DNA of 64,000 nt from a bacterium (GTDB taxonomy: Bacteria; BMS3Abin14). This document shows, piece after piece, positions 26,953 through 35,597 of the stretch (positions are counted from its first letter, which is position 1; every line of letters begins with the position of its first letter). The notes under the pieces were generated by a model that searched no databases, had not been told where the DNA came from, and saw only the letters and a program-made list of their open reading frames with translations. The translations under genes were made by a program, and so were the position numbers. The stretch lies in the NCBI GenBank assembly GCA_020350725.1, contig CP070719.1:1407431-1471430 (forward strand). The letters are read 5' to 3'.

Positions 26953-27525
26953 CTATACCCCCTTCATATCTTGCACCTTTTCCAATATCCGAACATCCTC
27001 TGTGTCCCGTTCCCGACCGTACCGGCGAAGGAAGGCGATCATGTCCTCGATGGACAGGACCGGGAGCACAAGGTCGCCGAAGATGATCTTCCCCCGCCTC
27101 CTGAAAACCTCGTCGAAGGGAAGGGGGGGCCTGACAACGAGATCGATCTTCGGGCCGGGGCCCTCGGGGCCTTGGGGGGAAAGGGTGGCGGTGCTTCTCC
27201 CCCGGGCCCGGCTGTCGCGGAGTATCCTTGTCACGCCGCCGCTGGAGCCCTCCGGTCCCCTGGGCAGGTATCCCAGATCCTCCATGGCCCCCTGAAAGCG
27301 GACCAGGTTGCCCTCCCGGAGGTCCACCAGCAGGTCCAGGTCGTCCGTCAACCGTGGTATCCCGTGAAGGTTCATGGCCGCGCCGCCGGTAATGAGGTAA
27401 TGGACCTCGCGGGAGGAGAGGGCCGAAAACGCCGGGGTGCAGTCCGCCGGCAGGGAGTGCTCGAGTAGGGCCTTCCCAGGGCGGGAATCAAGGATGGCGA
27501 AGAGCGATGGTGAATGCCAGTCCAT
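26953..27525 (-). CDS. nucleotidyltransferase-fold protein
   Basis: 190 residues. YLITGGAAMNLHGIPRLTDDLDLLVDL (about 43-69) has the GG(A/S) followed by DxD arrangement of minimal nucleotidyltransferases. DLVLPVLSIEDMIAFLRRYGRERD near the C-terminus is typical of stand-alone members whose substrate is unknown. Such proteins can be antitoxin/toxin partners, but no HEPN or AbiEi-like gene adjoins it. The start lies beside repeat-word DNA, and no good ribosome-binding site is visible. Confidence 0.7.
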   Translation of the reverse strand: MDWHSPSLFAILDSRPGKALLEHSLPADCTPAFSALSSREVHYLITGGAAMNLHGIPRLTDDLDLLVDLREGNLVRFQGAMEDLGYLPRGPEGSSGGVTRILRDSRARGRSTATLSPQGPEGPGPKIDLVVRPPLPFDEVFRRRGKIIFGDLVLPVLSIEDMIAFLRRYGRERDTEDVRILEKVQDMKGV

Positions 27526-27834
27526 AAAAACAGTTCCCAGTTTCCAGCTCCCGGTTCCCGGTTATGTGGAAAATCAGAAACTGGAATGGAATACACCGGA
27601 GATCAATGACAATTCAACGGCCAGCCTGCGCAGACAGATGCATTCCATCCGCGGTCCCGTCCCCCGCTTCCAGATGCCTACTGTTCCAATCTCCAATGCT
27701 CCAGTCTCCAATGCTCCAGTCTCCAATGCTCCAGTCTCTAATGCTCTAATCTCCAATGCTCTAATTTCTAATACTCTATTTTCTAATGTTCCAGTTTCTA
27801 ATCTCTGCTGCTCTCCTCGCATACCTTCCGGTCC
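27526..27834. other. intergenic region dominated by repeat words
   Basis: 309 bases between two minus-strand genes. The right half is a tandem array (annotated separately). The left end carries CCCAGTTTCCAGCTCCCGGTTCCCGG-type words. No gene is supported. An open frame across the array encodes only a repeating five-residue unit and has no start signals. Confidence 0.6.
27681..27805. repeat. imperfect 15-bp tandem array
   Basis: About eight copies of a 15-base unit close to ATGCTCCAGTCTCCA. The copies are nearly exact between about 27691 and 27735 and drift to ATGTTCCAGTTTCTA at the right end. The gradient of decay suggests growth by slippage at one side. There are no unique spacers, so it is not a CRISPR. 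Confidence 0.85.
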
Positions 27835-28932
27835 CTACCTCAACAGATGCACATTCCCCAGCCTCACCCTTGTCAGACCCTCCTCCAGGGCGGCTCTTCT
27901 TATCCCCTTCGCCTCCTCTCTGGTGATGAGGGGCAGATCGTTCATGCGGTAGTGGGGATAGAAGGCCAGCAGGCTGTAGGGGATGTCAGGGTCCACGGAG
28001 GCGATGAGCCCGGCGATGGAACGGACCTCCCTTTCGTCGATGTAACCGGGGACCATGAGGGTGCTGACCACCACCGGAGGTGGGATGGACCGTCCTCTCG
28101 ACCGGTGGACTGCCCGCCGGAAGTTCTCCAGAGTGCGGCGGTTGGTAACCCCGGTCAGAGCAAAGGCCAGGTTCTCGTCGAAAGCCTTGATGTCGAACTT
28201 CACGCACCCGCCGGTCACCAGGGACATATCCACCATCTCGTCGAGCAGAGAGGGGTTCGCAGTGCCGTTGGTCTCCCAGCAGATGCGCAGGATCTTTCCC
28301 TTCGCCCTCTCGATGGCCAGGCGGGAGGACCTGAGGGCAAATGGCAGCTGGGGGGACGGGTCACCGCCGAAGTGACATATGCAGGCCGTGTGTTCGTCCA
28401 CCGCCTCCGCGAGGTCCTCCGGCGATCTCGTCTCCGGCCGCAGGGTCTGGCCCCTGAAGTGCCAGTTCTGACAGTAGAGGCACTCCAGCGAGCAGGCGTG
28501 AAAGAACACGGCGAGGTTGGCATATCCTGTCTCCGGGCCCTCACGGTGGGCATACTTCGGATAACCGGCCCCCGTACCGCCGGGACACACCCAGTCGGCT
28601 ACGCAGTTGGTGGGAAGGGGGTCGTGATACCAGGACAGCTTGCCTCGAACCGGGGATACCCCGGTCATCCTTCCGTCGGAATTGCCGCGAAGGCCGCAGT
28701 AGCCGAGACCTCCGGCTGGGATCCGACATTCGTTGACACAGACCGTGCAGATGATCCCGTCCGGATCGTCCGGGACCCCCTCAGGAAAACCGAAGGCTCT
28801 CCGGCTCCTCCGATGGGCCTGATCCGCCACCGAACGGGCTGCCTGCGGATCTTCCCGGATGCACCGGAGGCAGACTCCCAGATCCACGGAAACGGTCTGA
28901 GCTGAGGAACGGCAGAGTTCACATCGGGCCAT
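27835..28932 (-). CDS. PflA-like radical SAM protein
   Basis: 365 residues. The radical SAM cluster motif is HACSLECLYCQN (C-x3-C-x2-C) near residue 148, followed by FGGDPSPQLPF, ICWETNGT and VKFDIKAFD, as in pyruvate-formate-lyase-activase-like enzymes. The N-terminal 75 residues carry extra cysteine pairs (CELC, CLRC, CTVCVNEC) that may bind zinc or another Fe-S cluster. No glycyl-radical enzyme is nearby, so the target is unknown. The group includes the AmmeMemoRadiSam-type activases, but I do not see the partner genes. The start at 28932 places CELC at the N-terminus as in relatives. Confidence 0.85.
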   Translation of the reverse strand: MARCELCRSSAQTVSVDLGVCLRCIREDPQAARSVADQAHRRSRRAFGFPEGVPDDPDGIICTVCVNECRIPAGGLGYCGLRGNSDGRMTGVSPVRGKLSWYHDPLPTNCVADWVCPGGTGAGYPKYAHREGPETGYANLAVFFHACSLECLYCQNWHFRGQTLRPETRSPEDLAEAVDEHTACICHFGGDPSPQLPFALRSSRLAIERAKGKILRICWETNGTANPSLLDEMVDMSLVTGGCVKFDIKAFDENLAFALTGVTNRRTLENFRRAVHRSRGRSIPPPVVVSTLMVPGYIDEREVRSIAGLIASVDPDIPYSLLAFYPHYRMNDLPLITREEAKGIRRAALEEGLTRVRLGNVHLLR

Positions 28933-29102
28933 GAATATATTCTAACCGAAGGACGGAAAAGATTTAACCGGGGAGGGAGATGGCCGAGGAAGATTACCCC
29001 CCTGTTGGAACCGGCGAAAGCCGGACCTGCTTGCCGATCCACTGTCGGGTTTTCTGATCCCATATCAACGGGATCGCTGCTTGCTCCTGACTTCCTGACC
29101 CT

Positions 29103-29375
29103 TTACTTCACCGCCGCCTTTATCTCCGGTTGCGCCTGTTCGGTCAGGTCGTCGGTCCCGGGGCCTTTCATGTCCCGGATCAGGCCGTCGAGAAGATGCT
29201 CGGCCACGTTGATGATCTGGTTCTGGGTAAAACCGTTCTGGCGGAGGATCTTGTAAAAGGACCGGGCCACCAGCCGGGCGGCCCGTTCCTGATCCTGGGC
29301 CGAGATCTCCACGATCCGTTCCAGGGTCTCACAGGATCTTTTAAGCGCTGTCCGGTCCTTGATCGGGCGTTCCAT
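29103..29375 (-). CDS. hypothetical small helical protein
   Basis: 90 residues, predicted mostly helical (TALKRSCETLERIVEISAQDQERAARLVARSFYKIL), with a charged disordered tail. I do not recognise the family. It lies on the same strand as the radical SAM gene, 170 bases upstream of it. Between them are two short hairpins: CCGGC-GAAA-GCCGG near 29008-29022 and GATCCC/GGGATC near 29058-29077. Coding is supported by codon pattern and composition only. Confidence 0.55.
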   Translation of the reverse strand: MERPIKDRTALKRSCETLERIVEISAQDQERAARLVARSFYKILRQNGFTQNQIINVAEHLLDGLIRDMKGPGTDDLTEQAQPEIKAAVK

Positions 29376-29776
29376 GATTGTCCTGAAGCAACAAGTGTGC
29401 CGTTACAGGGGTTTGCGTCCACGACGTCTCCGCGGGGTCCGTGACTGCTTGACCAACGATCCTGTTCAGGGTGGACGTCACCCTCAAGACCTGTTAATTT
29501 TTTGCCTTAAAGGGGGCATTCGGATAACTCGATGCCGGGTCCACCTACCCTGTGGTTGTTCATCAACGTGGGAAAGAAGGATGGAGAAAGGGGACAGACG
29601 GCTGGCCTGCGCAGACCAGAATGTTGCAAGAATGCAACACAGAGGTGAGTCGTGGAGACCACAGCATCCAGTTCTGCTCCGGCCGAGGCCGGTCCCTGAA
29701 ACAAGGTCGTGACCCTGAGTGGCCTGTCGGCTCATTCGGTTGCGTTCGACCGGACTGAGGACAACAGGAAATCAGA
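29376..29776. other. intergenic region, possible structured RNA, unassigned
   Basis: 401 bases between divergent genes. It holds a T-run (29498-29504), a hairpin GTTGCA-AGAA-TGCAAC near 29622, GGCCGAGGCC near 29684, and GTTG/CAAC near 29553-29566. No open frame looks like a gene. I considered 6S RNA because of the rod-like potential, but the two ends do not pair. Confidence 0.35.
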
Positions 29777-30922
29777 ATGGTTGATTATTGGAAGGACTTC
29801 GGACCATTCCACGGCAGAATCTGGCTCGACAGCGCCTCGGAGGGGCCCCTGCCCAGGATCGCGGCCGAGAGGGCGGCCGAAGCCATCACGTGGAAGGTCT
29901 CCCCTCACCTGATGACCGCGGACCTGTTCGGCCGGATTCCCCGCCGCCTGCGTCATGTCCTGGGGCGACTCATCGGCGCACCGGAGGAACAGGTCATCCT
30001 CGGAAACAGCGCCACCTTCGGCATCCACCTCCTGGCCAACGGCCTTCCCCTTAGGCCCGGAGACGAGATCCTGCTCGTCAGGGGTGATTTTCCCAGCGAC
30101 ATCTTACCCTGGCTCGCCCTCGAGAAAACAGGGGTCAAGATCCGCTTCCTGGAGGCAAAGGGGACCCTGCCGGATGGAGACGATCTGAAGGAGAACCTCA
30201 CCCCTTCGACCAGGCTCTTCTGCACGAGCTGGGTGCACTCCTTCTCGGGAACGGCCGCCGACCCCCTTTCCCTGGGGAAGATCTGCGCTTCGCACAGGGT
30301 TTTGTTCGTCCTCAATGCCTCCCACGCCCTGGGAACCCGGCCATTGGATGTCACCGAAGCCGGCGTGGACGCTCTGACCTGTGTGGGGTATAAATGGTTG
30401 TGCGGCCCATATGGGACAGGTTTCTGCTGGATCCGCCCCGAGGTCCTCGACACCCTTCAGTACAATCACGCCTACTGGCAGGCGTTGCTCCCCAGGGACT
30501 ACCTGCTGAAGGAGGACGAGGACCTCACTCCGCGGGGGGACGTCGGCGCCCGCATGTACGACGTCTTCGGCACCGCCAACTTCCTCAACTTCCACCCGTG
30601 GACGGCTTCGCTGGAGTACCTCCTGGGAATCGGGATCGACAGGATCGAGGAACACGATCAACACCTGGTGGACAGGCTGCTTGCCGGCCTGAACAGGAGC
30701 CTCTACGAACCGCTGAGCCCCGAGGCCGGTCGGGGCCGGTCCGCCCTGGTGGTCATCTCCCACCGGGATCCGAAACGAAATGAGGAGATCCACCGCATCC
30801 TGCAGAGGGAGGGCATCGACATCGCTTTTCGGAGAGGGAGACTCCGGATCTCCCCCCACCTGCACAACTCGGAGAGCGATATCGATCGCCTCCTTGAGGT
30901 CATGAACGCCCTGCATTTCTGA
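29777..30922 (+). CDS. class V aminotransferase-fold protein (cysteine desulfurase/isopenicillin-N-epimerase-like)
   Basis: 381 residues, PLP fold type I. WLDSASEGPLP at the N-terminus, GNSATFGIHLLANGL (PLP phosphate region) and GYKWLCGPYGTGFCWI with the Schiff-base lysine fit the SufS/CsdA/EgtE superfamily. In the segment that usually reads D-x-x-H-A-x-G, the first residue is Asn (VLNASHALGTRPLDV). That Asp normally contacts the pyridine nitrogen of PLP. No desulfurase-type catalytic Cys loop is obvious near the C-terminus. A lyase, epimerase or desulfurase role is possible. It lies 44 bases upstream of the QueG-like gene. Confidence 0.75.
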   Translation: MVDYWKDFGPFHGRIWLDSASEGPLPRIAAERAAEAITWKVSPHLMTADLFGRIPRRLRHVLGRLIGAPEEQVILGNSATFGIHLLANGLPLRPGDEILLVRGDFPSDILPWLALEKTGVKIRFLEAKGTLPDGDDLKENLTPSTRLFCTSWVHSFSGTAADPLSLGKICASHRVLFVLNASHALGTRPLDVTEAGVDALTCVGYKWLCGPYGTGFCWIRPEVLDTLQYNHAYWQALLPRDYLLKEDEDLTPRGDVGARMYDVFGTANFLNFHPWTASLEYLLGIGIDRIEEHDQHLVDRLLAGLNRSLYEPLSPEAGRGRSALVVISHRDPKRNEEIHRILQREGIDIAFRRGRLRISPHLHNSESDIDRLLEVMNALHF

Positions 30923-30966
30923 TACACGGGCCATGGAGGAGGGGCCTCCGGCGGCACGACAGGACG

Positions 30967-31800
30967 ATGGACATTCGAAAGAGCCTTATTCGGAAGATCG
31001 AGGAATGCGCGGACCTTCATCCCGGCAACCGCAGCGAGGGGGGAGGCCGCTACTTCGACAGGCCCCTCATTGGATTCGCCTCGGGTGCCGACCCCCTGTT
31101 CCGGGAGTACAAGCGCATAATAGGCCCGTTCCACTGGACCCCCTCCGAGATCATGGAGAGAGCCGGTGCACCGAGCGGGGGGACGGGATCAACCGTCGTC
31201 TGCTGGATCCTCCCCATTGTCGATTCGACCCGGATGAGCAACCGGATACAGACCAGATATCCCTCGAGGGCGTGGGGGCACACCAGGGGTTTCGGGGAGA
31301 GATTCAACGACGAACTCCGCAGAGTGGTGGCGGAGTGGCTCGTCTCCCGCGGCGGGCGGGCCGTCGCTCCCATGTTGATGGAGGGGTGGTCCCGCCTGGA
31401 TGATCCCCGAACCGGCCTTGCTTCCACGTGGTCGGAAAGACATGCGGCGTACGCGGCCGGTCTCGGGACCTTCAGCCTCAACGGCGGCCTGATCACTCCC
31501 CGGGGCATCGCCCACCGGTGCGGGAGCGTCGTTACGGACATCCTGATGGAACCCACTCGACGGCCCTACAGTGATTACCGGGAGAACTGCCTGACGTGCA
31601 GGGGCGGGGATTGCGGTGTCTGCATCACGCGGTGTCCCGCCGGCGTCATCTCCGAGGAGGGGCATGACAAGGATCGATGCCGGCGGTACACCTACGGACC
31701 GCCATTCCAGGCCCTCAGGGAGGAATTCGGGGTCCCTGAGGTGGGATGCGGCCTGTGTCAGACGGGTGTGCCCTGCGAGAGCACTATCCCGGAGGGGTGA
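30967..31800 (+). CDS. QueG-like 4Fe-4S protein
   Basis: 277 residues. The C-terminal half resembles epoxyqueuosine reductase: HAAYAAGLGTFSLNGGLITPRG, then a ferredoxin-type cysteine cluster NCLTCRGGDCGVCITRCPAG and a second CGLCQTGVPCES. The amino-terminal half is shorter than in QueG, and the HEAT-repeat tail is absent, so this is the short form often annotated as an Fe-S protein rather than true QueG. Electron transfer to a corrinoid or other cofactor is likely; the substrate is unknown. Its end overlaps the convergent msrB by 17 bases. Confidence 0.75.
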   Translation: MDIRKSLIRKIEECADLHPGNRSEGGGRYFDRPLIGFASGADPLFREYKRIIGPFHWTPSEIMERAGAPSGGTGSTVVCWILPIVDSTRMSNRIQTRYPSRAWGHTRGFGERFNDELRRVVAEWLVSRGGRAVAPMLMEGWSRLDDPRTGLASTWSERHAAYAAGLGTFSLNGGLITPRGIAHRCGSVVTDILMEPTRRPYSDYRENCLTCRGGDCGVCITRCPAGVISEEGHDKDRCRRYTYGPPFQALREEFGVPEVGCGLCQTGVPCESTIPEG

Positions 31801-32380
31801 GGGAACCGGAGCGGCCTGTACCGTCGGGAGCCGACCGGGGAACGAACACCAGGGCGGCGGAATTGATGCAGTACCGGAGACCGGTGGGAGGGGGTCCGTC
31901 CTCGAATACATGGCCCAGGTGGCCGCCGCAGCGAGAGCACAGGACCTCCACCCTCCGGATACCGAACAGGCTGTAGTCGTCTTCAGTGGCCACGTTCTGC
32001 GCCGCCACGGGCTCCCAGAAGCTGGGCCAGCCGGTCTTTGAGTCGAACTTGGCGGCGGACGAGAACAGATCGTTACCGCAACCGGCGCACCGATAGGTGC
32101 CTTTGCCGTAATGGTTCCAGTAGCGGCCGGTGTATGCCCTTTCCGTACCCTTTTCCCGGAGGACCCGGTGCTGCTCTGCGGTCAGGGTCCTCTGCCATTC
32201 GGTGTCAGACCTGATCACCCTGTCGACCGTAACGTATTCCCCCCCGGCCACCGAAAACACCCGGATCTTTTCGGGTCCCGTCATTGTCCGGCGGGTCAGC
32301 CCTGCGGCGAACGCTCTCTGCATTAATGGCAACAGGCCGAGCAGGACCCCCCCCATGATCAGAAACGACCTCCTCGTCAC
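31784..32380 (-). CDS. msrB: Tat-exported methionine-R-sulfoxide reductase MsrB
   Basis: 198 residues. The GTG start at 32380 gives VTRRSFLIMGGVLLGLLPL, a twin-arginine signal, with GAGGTGAG upstream. The MsrB domain is complete: RYWNHYGKGTYRCAGCG and LCSRCGGHLGHVFEDG supply the four zinc cysteines, and RYCINSAAL holds the catalytic Cys. It reduces methionine-R-sulfoxide in exported proteins. Unlike the MsrA in this cluster, its active site is a normal cysteine. The stop lies inside the end of the convergent QueG-like gene. Confidence 0.93.
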   Translation of the reverse strand: MTRRSFLIMGGVLLGLLPLMQRAFAAGLTRRTMTGPEKIRVFSVAGGEYVTVDRVIRSDTEWQRTLTAEQHRVLREKGTERAYTGRYWNHYGKGTYRCAGCGNDLFSSAAKFDSKTGWPSFWEPVAAQNVATEDDYSLFGIRRVEVLCSRCGGHLGHVFEDGPPPTGLRYCINSAALVFVPRSAPDGTGRSGSLTPPG

Positions 32381-32466
32381 CTCGATCTCACCTCTGTCGC
32401 CGGCCCGGGAAGGGGCGTGCCCTTGCACGTTCTCGCCCTTCCCAGAGGCCTTTACGGATCTCCTCT

Positions 32467-32922
32467 TCATCGTCGGGGCAGCAGCGGGCACTCGAAGTAG
32501 AAATCGGCCGGGAAAGTCTCGAGGTGGCCCAGGGTCTCGTGCAGAACCACCTCGTCGGCGCTGGTGAGTTCAAGATCCACAGTGCCGTCCCCGTTCTCAT
32601 CGTGGACCTCAACGCCGGCTGCAGTGAATACCGCCAGGTACACGTTCCACCGCCCGCCGTTGTATTCGGGGTCGCCGGGAGCAGCCTCGGCCACAGAGCG
32701 CTGGCCCTGGAGACCGCTCATCATGAAGCTGTAGATGATGTCCGAGGAATGTCCGGGTGGGGAGATGAATGTGGTCGGGGTGATCACGGTGTCGTAGACT
32801 TGCCCATGGGCCCAGACGGCCTCGGCAACGCGGGTCGCCCCGCCTGCCATCGCCAGGGTGGCCGCTCCGGACACTGCGAAGACGAGCATGACCGCAAGCC
32901 CGATCCTCCGTTTTTTCCTCAT
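32467..32922 (-). CDS. hypothetical exported protein
   Basis: 151 residues with a clear signal peptide (MRKKRRIGLAVMLVFAV to AMA, about 1-26). The start at 32922 has GGAGGATATC upstream. The mature part has few charged residues and a DENGDGTVDLEL segment like a single calcium-binding loop. I do not recognise the family. It lies upstream of msrB on the same strand (86 bases) and may share its mRNA. Confidence 0.7.
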   Translation of the reverse strand: MRKKRRIGLAVMLVFAVSGAATLAMAGGATRVAEAVWAHGQVYDTVITPTTFISPPGHSSDIIYSFMMSGLQGQRSVAEAAPGDPEYNGGRWNVYLAVFTAAGVEVHDENGDGTVDLELTSADEVVLHETLGHLETFPADFYFECPLLPRR

Positions 32923-33138
32923 GATATCCTCCTTTCCTCCTCCGCCGGTGGGGCGGTGAACCGTCGGGCCCTCCATCGGACCTCTTCCTGCCCGCAAGAT
33001 TAGCCCTGAAAATGGTGAGAAGGATAATCGGAAGGTAAAGAATGTATAAAATCGTGGAGAATCCCGCCGGCGACCCGTTGATGGACGGACAGAGAAGGGA
33101 ATGGGGACCGTTTTCGAGGCCGTCCGGATTCCCGGGGA

Positions 33139-34623
33139 TCAACCGCGGCCGGCCGCCTCCGGAATCTGGAAGGCAAACGTTGTCCCCCTGCCCGGCTCGC
33201 TGGCCACATCGATGGTGCCGCCGTGAAGTTGCACGATCCGCTGTGCGATGGCCAGGCCCAGGCCGGAGCCACCAGCCACCTGCCCCTCCGCCCGGCGGAT
33301 CCTGTAGAAACGTTCGAAGATGTGGGGCAGGTCGTCGGCGGATATGCCGGGCCCCGTGTCCGAGATCCGCACGGAGACCGACGACCCCTCCCGGGCCAGG
33401 GAAACAGACACCTCTCCGCCCCCCCGTGTGTAGCGGACGGCGTTTTCCACAAGATTGTGGAGGACCCGGTCCATGAGCTTCAGATCGGCCCGGACGTCGG
33501 GGAGGTCTTCCGGCAGTTCTGCCGCCAGCCGAATGCCCTTTTCCCTTGCCGGGAGAGAGAGATCCTGGATCACATCCTGGACCAGTTCTCCCAGGGGAAA
33601 GGCCACGGGGTCGATCCGGACGTCGGGAGAGTCCAGTTTGGCCAGCTCGAACAGGTCGTCGATGAGTTTCCCCAGGCGCCGGGCGTGCCGGATGGCGCTG
33701 GCCACATAAGCCCCGCGTTCTTCCGGGGAGAGCCGATCGTCCTTGAGCTGAACCGATTCAAGATATCCCTGGATCGCCGCCAGAGGCATCCGCAGATCGT
33801 GGGATATGTTGCTCACCAGCTCCCTGCGGAGGCCGTCCACCCTGCGGATACCGGCGATCTGTTCGTTGATCCGTTCGGACATCTGGGAAAAAACGGAACC
33901 CAGCCGGTCGATCTCGTCGCCGGGAGGGTCACGGAACCCTTCCGGCAGGGGGACCGGGTGCCCGAAATCCCCTTCCCGGAACGCCTCCATGGCCCGGGCC
34001 AGACTCCGATGTCTCCGGGTGAGCTTGGCGAAAAGGAAAAGGCCGGCCGCCAAAAAGAACAGAAGTCCGGACAGGGTGACCCAGAGGCTGAGACGGAGGA
34101 TGTAGCTTCCGCGGAGGAGCTCTGAAACCGAATCGTATTCCTCGCCGCCCAGGATGACGTACAGGTAACCCTCCGGCTCCCCCTCCCCGGGAACCGGCGC
34201 TGCCGAGAAGGCCTTCCTGCGGCGGATTCCCCTCGGATCCTCGCCCAGGATCGGCGTTTTGCCATCGCCCCGGATGAAGGACAGGACGGGGTCGAGGGAG
34301 ATCCTGTCCTTCCTGATCCTCCCGGGCGGGGCCGAATAGGTGAGGATCATCCCTTCCGTGTCCAGAAGGTAAAGCTCGATACCCGGGTTGATCCCCATGA
34401 GGGTCTCAAAACTCTCCTCCAGGGCCTCGCGGTTGACCCTCCCGTCCTGCAGGAAGAAATTCTTCCCCACCAGGTAGCCGGCGAGATGGCGGTTGAGATT
34501 CTGACTTGCCTCCTGGATGTACATCCGGGTGGTCAGGAGGGTCCAGAGGATGTTGAGCAATCCCAGGACAAGGAAGAGGAAGAAGAGGACGGCCGCCATC
34601 TTGCCATACAGAGTCCTAACCAC
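33139..34623 (-). CDS. membrane sensor histidine kinase
   Basis: 494 residues. There are two membrane helices (about 10-32 and 178-200) around a periplasmic sensor of about 145 residues. A HAMP region, a HisKA domain with phospho-acceptor ELVSNISHDLRMPL, and an HATPase domain follow (N box LHNLVENAVRYT, G1 VRISDTGPGISADDL, F box IFERFYR, G2 GGSGLGLAI). It pairs with the response regulator 4 bases upstream. The signal is unknown; the position between msrB and msrA suggests envelope oxidative stress, which is an inference. Confidence 0.93.
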   Translation of the reverse strand: MVRTLYGKMAAVLFFLFLVLGLLNILWTLLTTRMYIQEASQNLNRHLAGYLVGKNFFLQDGRVNREALEESFETLMGINPGIELYLLDTEGMILTYSAPPGRIRKDRISLDPVLSFIRGDGKTPILGEDPRGIRRRKAFSAAPVPGEGEPEGYLYVILGGEEYDSVSELLRGSYILRLSLWVTLSGLLFFLAAGLFLFAKLTRRHRSLARAMEAFREGDFGHPVPLPEGFRDPPGDEIDRLGSVFSQMSERINEQIAGIRRVDGLRRELVSNISHDLRMPLAAIQGYLESVQLKDDRLSPEERGAYVASAIRHARRLGKLIDDLFELAKLDSPDVRIDPVAFPLGELVQDVIQDLSLPAREKGIRLAAELPEDLPDVRADLKLMDRVLHNLVENAVRYTRGGGEVSVSLAREGSSVSVRISDTGPGISADDLPHIFERFYRIRRAEGQVAGGSGLGLAIAQRIVQLHGGTIDVASEPGRGTTFAFQIPEAAGRG

Positions 34624-34627
34624 CGGA

Positions 34628-35347
34628 TTATTCCCCTTTCTCCTCTGCGAATCGATAGCCGACCCCCCAGACCGTCTCGATATACCGTGGGTGGCTCCTG
34701 TCCTCCTCCAGTTTGGCCCTCAGCTGGTTGATGTGGGAGTTTACCGTGTAGGAATAACCGGTGAACGAGTAACCCCAGACGCGGTCCAGGAGCTGTTGAC
34801 GTGTGAAAACCCGGCCGGGGTTGCTGGCGAAAAACCAGAGCAGATCGAACTCCTTGGCCGTCAGCCTGACCTCCTTTCCGCCCAGTACGACTTTGCGTCG
34901 ATCGGCGTCGATGGAGAGTCCGCCGATCCGGATGACGGAATCCGAAGGGGCTTGCACGCTCCGCTCAATGGAGTCGACCCGGCGGAGGATGGCCTTGACC
35001 CTTGCGACCAGTTCCCTGATGCTGAAGGGCTTGGTCATGTAGTCATCAGCCCCCATCTCCAGTCCGAGCACACGGTCGAGCTCGGTCGACAGGCTGGTGA
35101 GCATGAGGACCGGCGTATAGGGGGGATCCGCCCTGAGGGCCCGGCAGATCTCCAGTCCGTCCCCGCCGGGCAGCATGAGGTCGAGGATAATGAGCTGGTA
35201 GTCGCCCGCGATCCCCTCCCTGAGACCCGTCTCTCCGTCGTGGACCACCGTCACCAGATAGCCGGCGTCCTTCAGGTGATCCTCGAGAAGTTTGGCCAAT
35301 TCCCGCTCGTCCTCGACGACGAGTATTTTCTTCATCGCATCGATCAT
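34628..35347 (-). CDS. OmpR/PhoB-type response regulator
   Basis: 239 residues. The receiver domain has the acidic pair in VVEDERE, the phospho-acceptor Asp in IILDLMLPGGDG and Lys in MTKPFSIREL. The C-terminal winged helix ends with YIETVWGVGYRFAEEKGE, the OmpR family signature. ATG 35347 (MIDAMKKILVV) or ATG 35335 may be the start. It forms a two-gene operon with the sensor kinase and is divergent from msrA. Confidence 0.94.
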   Translation of the reverse strand: MIDAMKKILVVEDERELAKLLEDHLKDAGYLVTVVHDGETGLREGIAGDYQLIILDLMLPGGDGLEICRALRADPPYTPVLMLTSLSTELDRVLGLEMGADDYMTKPFSIRELVARVKAILRRVDSIERSVQAPSDSVIRIGGLSIDADRRKVVLGGKEVRLTAKEFDLLWFFASNPGRVFTRQQLLDRVWGYSFTGYSYTVNSHINQLRAKLEEDRSHPRYIETVWGVGYRFAEEKGE

Positions 35348-35511
35348 TGTCCGAGCCTGCCTTCTCCGGGGAGAGGTCAACACCGTGACGGACCGGTCGA
35401 GTCCGTGCTGCGGATGGCTTTCCCATTCATTACCCGATAGATCGCTCCCATTCAAAGCTTTTCCGATGATTTTATAGAAATTTTATCAGCCGCTGAGACT
35501 CCTCCATCCTT

Positions 35512-35534
35512 TACAGGTTAAAGTGACACCTGTA
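35512..35534. promoter_or_regulatory. 7-bp perfect inverted repeat between the regulator and msrA
   Basis: TACAGGT and ACCTGTA flank a 9-base spacer. The repeat lies in the gap between the divergent response-regulator and msrA genes, 64 bases before the proposed msrA start. It could be an operator for the neighbouring regulator. OmpR-type proteins more often bind direct repeats, so this is tentative. Confidence 0.35.
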
Positions 35535-35597
35535 GCGGTGAAGAACGGCTCCCACCGAACCGGTAGCATTTCCGGAAAGAGAGGTTATATTGTTGCC

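Noticed and set aside
27681-27805. CRISPR array
   Set aside because: The 15-base units are directly adjacent without unique spacers and drift in sequence; no cas genes are present.
27556-27837. Short plus-strand protein with repeating (A/V)PVSN units
   Set aside because: It has no ribosome-binding site and its sequence is just the translation of the tandem repeat.
29376-29776. 6S RNA gene
   Set aside because: Short stems exist, but the ends of the region do not pair into a rod with a central bubble.
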